From Cohnella thermotolerans DSM 17683 (GTDB lineage Bacteria; Bacillota; Bacilli; Paenibacillales; Paenibacillaceae), in the NCBI RefSeq assembly GCF_000429825.1, contig NZ_AUCP01000042.1, positions 1 to 57,919 on the forward strand: a DNA stretch of 57,919 nt, given 5' to 3'. The translations under genes and the position numbers were made by a program. Each line of letters begins with the position of its first letter. Within the stretch, counting starts at the first letter, position 1. The notes under the pieces were generated by a model. The model saw only the letters and a list, made by a program, of their open reading frames with translations. It made no database searches and was not told the origin of the DNA. This document shows, in pieces, positions 54,701-57,919 of this stretch.

Positions 54701-55081
54701 GCTCCGCCCTCCGTTTCGACTTGGCAAGACAAGTTTCTACATTCAATTTTACCAAGTTCTTCCGCAGAATGGACTAGGACTTAAGATTGCAAAATGGCAG
54801 CGGCGAAAATTAGGTTCGAAGGTCTAGTTCGGAACGGATTGAGACTGAAGAATCAAAAAGAGCCGCGGCGACTTCGGCTTTTCATCCGCCATCCTTCGGG
54901 CCGATATGAGATCGCCGATCTAGGATAATAGGCCCAACTTATCACTAATTACCCATTCTACTTAAAAAACGGTAATTTATTTACTTTTTGTACAACTTAC
55001 CACTAACGTTTTTCTCGCCAAAATGATGTAAAGTTACCCATGGGCTCAGGTCCCAACTTTGGTCCAAGGATGTGTGATTGC
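54701..55081. other. AT-rich intergenic region
   Basis: No gene. It holds the promoters of the divergent HD-GYP and NlpC/P60 genes. A 5-bp hairpin (AGCCG/CGGCT, 54860-54878) with a minus-strand T-run is weak. The stretch 54940-55010 is much more AT-rich than surrounding genes. Confidence 0.4.
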
Positions 55082-55555
55082 ATGAAAAAAATAATCTCAG
55101 CTTCGTCTATCGCCTTGTCGATTGTCTGCTCCGCTACGGTCATCGCAATGCCAGCACCCGCCTCCGCCCAGGAAATTTATGCGACCAACGGCCATCTGTT
55201 CGTGAACACGGCGAAATCCTACATAGGCAAAGTGACCTGCCAGTTCAGCGCAAGAAATCCGTCCGGGCTGATCTTCGATTGCTCTTCGTTCACGCAATTC
55301 GTCTTCGCCCAGCACGGCGTTAATATTCCTTGGGCCAGCGCGCAAACGCGGTTCGGCATCCCGGTTCCGAGCAAGTCCCGGCTCGCCATCGGCGACCGTG
55401 TCATGTTCAGCGTCAATACGCCGGGGCAGATCAATCACGTCGGCATCTACATCGGCAACGGCCAATTCATCAGCAACATACCGAAGAGGGGCGTCACCAT
55501 CTCCAGCCTGAACACGGGTTATTGGAGCACCCGATACACGGCGAGACATTATTAA
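55082..55555 (+). CDS. Secreted NlpC/P60 family peptidase
   Basis: 157 residues from ATG 55082 with AAGGATG upstream. A signal peptide ends near PASA (about 29). The NlpC/P60 core has C67 (FDCSSF) and H119 (NHVGIYIGNG). A small wall endopeptidase with no targeting domain. Confidence 0.92.
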   Translation: MKKIISASSIALSIVCSATVIAMPAPASAQEIYATNGHLFVNTAKSYIGKVTCQFSARNPSGLIFDCSSFTQFVFAQHGVNIPWASAQTRFGIPVPSKSRLAIGDRVMFSVNTPGQINHVGIYIGNGQFISNIPKRGVTISSLNTGYWSTRYTARHY

Positions 55556-55567
55556 GCCCGTTCTTGA

Positions 55568-55614
55568 AAAAAAGAACCTCCGGCTGCGCGCACGACGCGG
55601 AGTCGGAGGTTCTT
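55568..55614. terminator. Bidirectional terminator
   Basis: AAGAACCTCCG and CGGAGGTTCTT pair around a GC-rich loop, with A/T runs outside. Between the convergent NlpC/P60 and YceI genes. Confidence 0.88.
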
Positions 55615-55644
55615 CGTTTCTACGGACGCTTAGGCTCTGGGCGA

Positions 55645-56175
55645 TTAGGCTTTAGCCGCTTCGATCTCGAGCGATACTTTCACTTCGTCGCCGATCAGCA
55701 CGCCGCCCGTCTCCAGCACGGCGTTGTAAGTCAGGCCGTAATCGCTGCGCTTCAGGCTGCCGGTGGCGCTAAAGCCGACCTTCTCGTTGCCCCAAGGATC
55801 CTTGCCGATGCCTTCGAAGCTGACATGGAACGTCTCGGAACGGGTAACGCCGTGCAGCGTAACGTCGCCGGTCACGTCATATTCGCCGTCGCCTTTGCTT
55901 ACAATCTTGGTAGCGTTGAACAGCAGCTTCGGATGGTTCTCGACGTCGAAGAAGTCCGCCGACTTCAGGTGGTTGTCGCGATCCCCGTTGCGCGTGTCGA
56001 CGCTGGACAGATCGATCTGGAACGCAATGTCGGCGGTCGTCAGATCTTCCGGATCGGCCGAGATTTGCGCCTCGAAGTTATGGAACGTGCCTTTGACTTT
56101 CGCGATCATGATGTGCTTGACGGAAAATTCGATTGCGCTGTGGGCGACGTCTACGACCCAATTGGATTTTGCCAC
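55645..56175 (-). CDS. YceI-like family protein
   Basis: 176 residues. Lipocalin-like YceI fold: VDVAHSAIEFSVKHIMIAKV and HGVTRSETFHV. No signal peptide, so it is cytoplasmic, unlike E. coli YceI. Family members bind isoprenoid chains. An AT-rich promoter region precedes it. Confidence 0.93.
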   Translation of the reverse strand: MAKSNWVVDVAHSAIEFSVKHIMIAKVKGTFHNFEAQISADPEDLTTADIAFQIDLSSVDTRNGDRDNHLKSADFFDVENHPKLLFNATKIVSKGDGEYDVTGDVTLHGVTRSETFHVSFEGIGKDPWGNEKVGFSATGSLKRSDYGLTYNAVLETGGVLIGDEVKVSLEIEAAKA

Positions 56176-56273
56176 GATAAGTTCCTCCTCTTCATTACTT
56201 ACTAAATATAATTATCTAATGAAAATAAATTATCTTAATTCAAATATAGGCGAATACGTAAATATTGTCAACG

Positions 56274-56323
56274 AAAAAAAACTCGGAGAGCGCGCAGTTT
56301 TTTCCACGCAGTCTCCGAGCTTT
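56274..56323 (-). terminator. Terminator of the HesB-like gene
   Basis: AGCTCGGAGA/TCTCCGAGT stem with a 22-base loop and seven T on the minus strand. Confidence 0.85.
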
Positions 56324-56336
56324 GCAACGTTCAACG

Positions 56337-56615
56337 TTAAGCTTCGACGGTAAAAACGATATCGCCGTCCCTGCAATCGATCGTCAGCTTCTTCCGTTCC
56401 AGAAACCAGATATCCTTGCTCTCCATATAGAAGGTCAGCCGATCGTCCTCGACCCTGACGGCCGGGTCCATCGGGTCGTCCTTCATGATGCCGAATCCGT
56501 AAGGATCTTGCCCCCCGCTGACGTACCGGACGAAAATCCGCACGCAATCTCCGTCCGTGTAGCCCCATTCGCTCCTGAAGCAGGATCTGGCAGCCTCCGA
56601 TACGACGAGTTCCAT
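56337..56615 (-). CDS. HesB/YadR/YfhF-like protein
   Basis: 92 residues with the fold pattern of A-type Fe-S biogenesis proteins (DGDCVRIFVRYVSGG, DDRLTFYMESKDIWFLE), but only scattered Cys, as in the divergent YfhF group. An Fe-S role is not assured. AAGGAGGGG precedes the ATG. Confidence 0.85.
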   Translation of the reverse strand: MELVVSEAARSCFRSEWGYTDGDCVRIFVRYVSGGQDPYGFGIMKDDPMDPAVRVEDDRLTFYMESKDIWFLERKKLTIDCRDGDIVFTVEA

Positions 56616-56699
56616 GTCGGCCCCTCCTTATCTCCCCGTAATGGCAACGATTGTCTCTTCATTATAGGGGGGAGCCGACCCATGCACAAGACGCGCGGC

Positions 56700-56750
56700 T
56701 TAGATGTAGCCTCCGTTGACCCGGATCGTCTGTTTGGACACCGGTTCCGG
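56700..56750 (-). pseudogene. C-terminal scrap of a short-chain dehydrogenase
   Basis: The minus strand reads PVSKQTIRVNGGYI and a stop, the ending of FabG-like SDRs. Nothing of the rest of the gene is present upstream. Confidence 0.5.
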
Positions 56751-56823
56751 AAACGTTGAACGACAAGTGCGACGAGAACGCGGCTGGTATGCACGAAGGA
56801 ACAAGGGTTTGGAGTTGGCGCCT

Positions 56824-57007
56824 TAACGGACAGGGAATCCGTTATTCTCTGGTAAACCAGGTTTAACCCCGTCTGAACGGACACACGTTCCGCTATGACC
56901 CCCGAAATGCTCCGACTTTTGAGTTTTCACGCCCTATAACGGACGCTCCGTCCGTTACAAACGAAAACGAGAGGAAAATCAGGAAATAACGGATCGTGTG
57001 TCCGTTG
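56824..57007. repeat. Three 7-7-7 hairpins of one repeat family
   Basis: TAACGGA-N7-TCCGTTA occurs at 56824-56844 and 56937-56957, and with one change at 56987-57007. All have 7-bp stems and 7-base loops. Function unknown. Confidence 0.8.
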
Positions 57008-57083
57008 CAAGGGAAGAAGCAGCAAGACCGTGGGGAAGAGTGCGGATTGGCGAAGCCGGCCTTCGGAAGCGATAAAGTCATAA

Positions 57084-57155
57084 CCACCGGCTTAGCCGGT
57101 GGCTTCCATAAGCCCTATAAGGGCATGGTGCAATCAAGCGCCTCTAAGGCGCACT
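57084..57155. repeat. Hairpins at the end of the IS200/IS605 relic
   Basis: CCACCGGC/GCCGGTGG with a 3-base loop (57084-57102), GCCCTATAAGGGC (57112-57124) and GCGCCTCTAAGGCGC (57138-57152). The first resembles subterminal hairpins recognised by Y1 transposases. Confidence 0.65.
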
Positions 57156-57206
57156 GAAGATCTGCCAACCGCGTGTTGCCTCAGGCTGCCCCTGAAAAGG
57201 GGCTTT

Positions 57207-57585
57207 TTACTTGCCCTTTTTCACCGTCTCACCCGTAAACGGGTCGATTAGCTCCTTCATCGTAAGTTGTTCATAATTCTTGTCCTCCACCAGTTGGTTT
57301 CGGATATACTCCTCGATGACCTTCCTGTTTCTCCCCACGGTATCTACGTAATACCCTCTACACCAGAATTGGCGATTACCGTAACGATATTTCATATTTG
57401 CAAACTTATCGAAGATCATCAGCGAGCTTTTTCCCTTCAGATATCCCATAAACTCCGACACACTAAGCTTCGGAGGAATACTCACCAGCATGTGAATATG
57501 ATCGGGCAAGCTTCTGCTTGAACGATTTCCACCCCTTTTCGCTCGCACAGTTCTCGAATGATCTTACCGATTTCTCTTTTTAATT
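57207..57585 (-). pseudogene. IS200/IS605 TnpA transposase, truncated and frameshifted
   Basis: Y1 transposase sequence: PDHIHMLVSIPPKLSVSEF, YLKGKSSLMIFDKFANMKYR and WCRGYYVDTVGRN (catalytic Tyr). Upstream, GKLKREIGKIIRELCERKGV lies in another frame, and one base is missing near 57505 (ACP|DHIH). The first 30 or so residues, including the HUH-type start, are absent. Inactive. Confidence 0.85.
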
Positions 57586-57825
57586 TCCCAAGCTAATTGC
57601 GATGTCCGGGAAACCGGACGCGACAAAGGTTGAAAGATGAGCGAAAATAAATTTTACCCCAAAAACAAGCGGAAAAATGCGGGGCTATGGGCGTAAAAAG
57701 AGAGGCGGAGCGAAATTCCACCCCAGCCTCCCGATGTGGTAATAAATAGTAAACAGGCGAGTCCATCCATGGTAAAATTGTAATTGACGAGAAAACAATT
57801 TTCACTATGAGAGGGGTCGCCTGCT
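57586..57825. other. Region before the partial transposase
   Basis: No gene. CAGGCGA (57752) and TCGCCTG (57817) are inverted around the promoter area of the downstream transposase and may be regulatory or IS-end sequence. Confidence 0.35.
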
Positions 57826-57919
57826 ATGGCTATTATACCACAACTGAAACTGTTTGAGTGGAATGAAATTCAAACGCTTGGAGACTTGGATCGTCTGCGT
57901 CTGGTGCTGGACTACATGC
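57826..57919 (+). CDS. Transposase N-terminus, runs off the window edge
   Basis: Begins MAIIPQLKLFEWNEIQTLGD, then LDRLRLVLDYM, the start of a group of DUF772-type transposases found in Paenibacilli. GAGGGG precedes the ATG. Only 31 residues are visible. Different from the transposase at the left edge. Confidence 0.6.
   Translation, partial: MAIIPQLKLFEWNEIQTLGDLDRLRLVLDYM

Noticed and set aside
54814..54830. GGTTCGAAGG resembling a tRNA T-arm
   Set aside because: No acceptor or anticodon stems fit around it.
54940..55081. Possible riboswitch ahead of the NlpC/P60 gene
   Set aside because: The leader lacks the conserved motifs of the c-di-AMP (ydaO) class often found before such genes.
56216..56250. 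AT-rich sequence before yceI as a second Fur or PerR box
   Set aside because: Symmetry and consensus match are too poor.

Overview
The window looks like chromosomal DNA from a high-GC, endospore-forming member of the Paenibacillaceae (Cohnella/Paenibacillus type). This is inferred from gene content, not a database search: spore genes (cwlJ-gerQ, an alpha/beta SASP, ylbJ, yunB), Bacillus-like synteny (yunA / lipA-yutD), GGAGG-type ribosome binding sites with many GTG/TTG starts, a tRNA-Trp T-box, and YesMN-type sensor/regulator pairs beside sugar ABC transporters. Both edges lie in insertion sequences.

Layout. 1-310: end of an IS with a partial transposase, abutting the 3' end of a class B PBP gene. 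321-6163 (minus): a cell-wall operon with a small membrane protein, a CvpA-like/transglutaminase fusion and two tandem PBP2 paralogues. 6240-7800: a decayed GntR/ABC ATPase/permease operon. 7933-10034: MFS transporter, a tiny YjcZ-like protein, a Toprim protein. 10160-11709: SCO and heme O synthase. 11997-14916: spore and membrane genes. 14962-16348: trpS with T-box and promoter. 16406-21730: a Fur-box-controlled pair (a large lipoprotein of unknown function, then a YVTN-propeller/diheme-peroxidase lipoprotein) divergent from a His-rich DUF318 permease. 21829-31712: housekeeping (PepF, DUF2225, truncated globin, YlbJ, NAD kinase, YutD, LipA, YunA). 31843-35536: ribokinase and a kduI-deoR-kduD uronate operon. 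35537-36740: gene-free, with 45-bp tandem repeats. 36726-43154: GntR, NitT/TauT-type ABC transporter, allantoinase and deaminase-like amidohydrolase. 43434-50031: sugar ABC transporter with YesM/YesN-type pair under tandem operator-like sites. 50320-52324: sugar-acid dehydratase and SDR. 52383-56615: a gene fragment, YunB, HD-GYP, NlpC/P60, YceI, HesB-like. 56616-57919: gene remnants, hairpin repeats, an IS200/IS605 relic and a partial transposase.

The best candidate for something undescribed is 16406-21730. A Fur box lies exactly on the -35 of a consensus-like promoter driving two lipoproteins. One is an unrecognised 671-residue protein. The other joins a beta-propeller to a two-heme CCP/MauG-like module. 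A metal-type permease with a long histidine run is divergent from them. Diheme MauG-like enzymes often act on a partner encoded next door (as in MauG/methylamine dehydrogenase and MbnH/MbnP), so the lipoprotein may be substrate or partner. That step is inference.

Much of the rest is ordinary core genome. The accessory parts show repeated gene decay: the ABC operon at 6240-7800, the fragments at 32816, 52383 and 56700, and the frameshifted IS200 relic.
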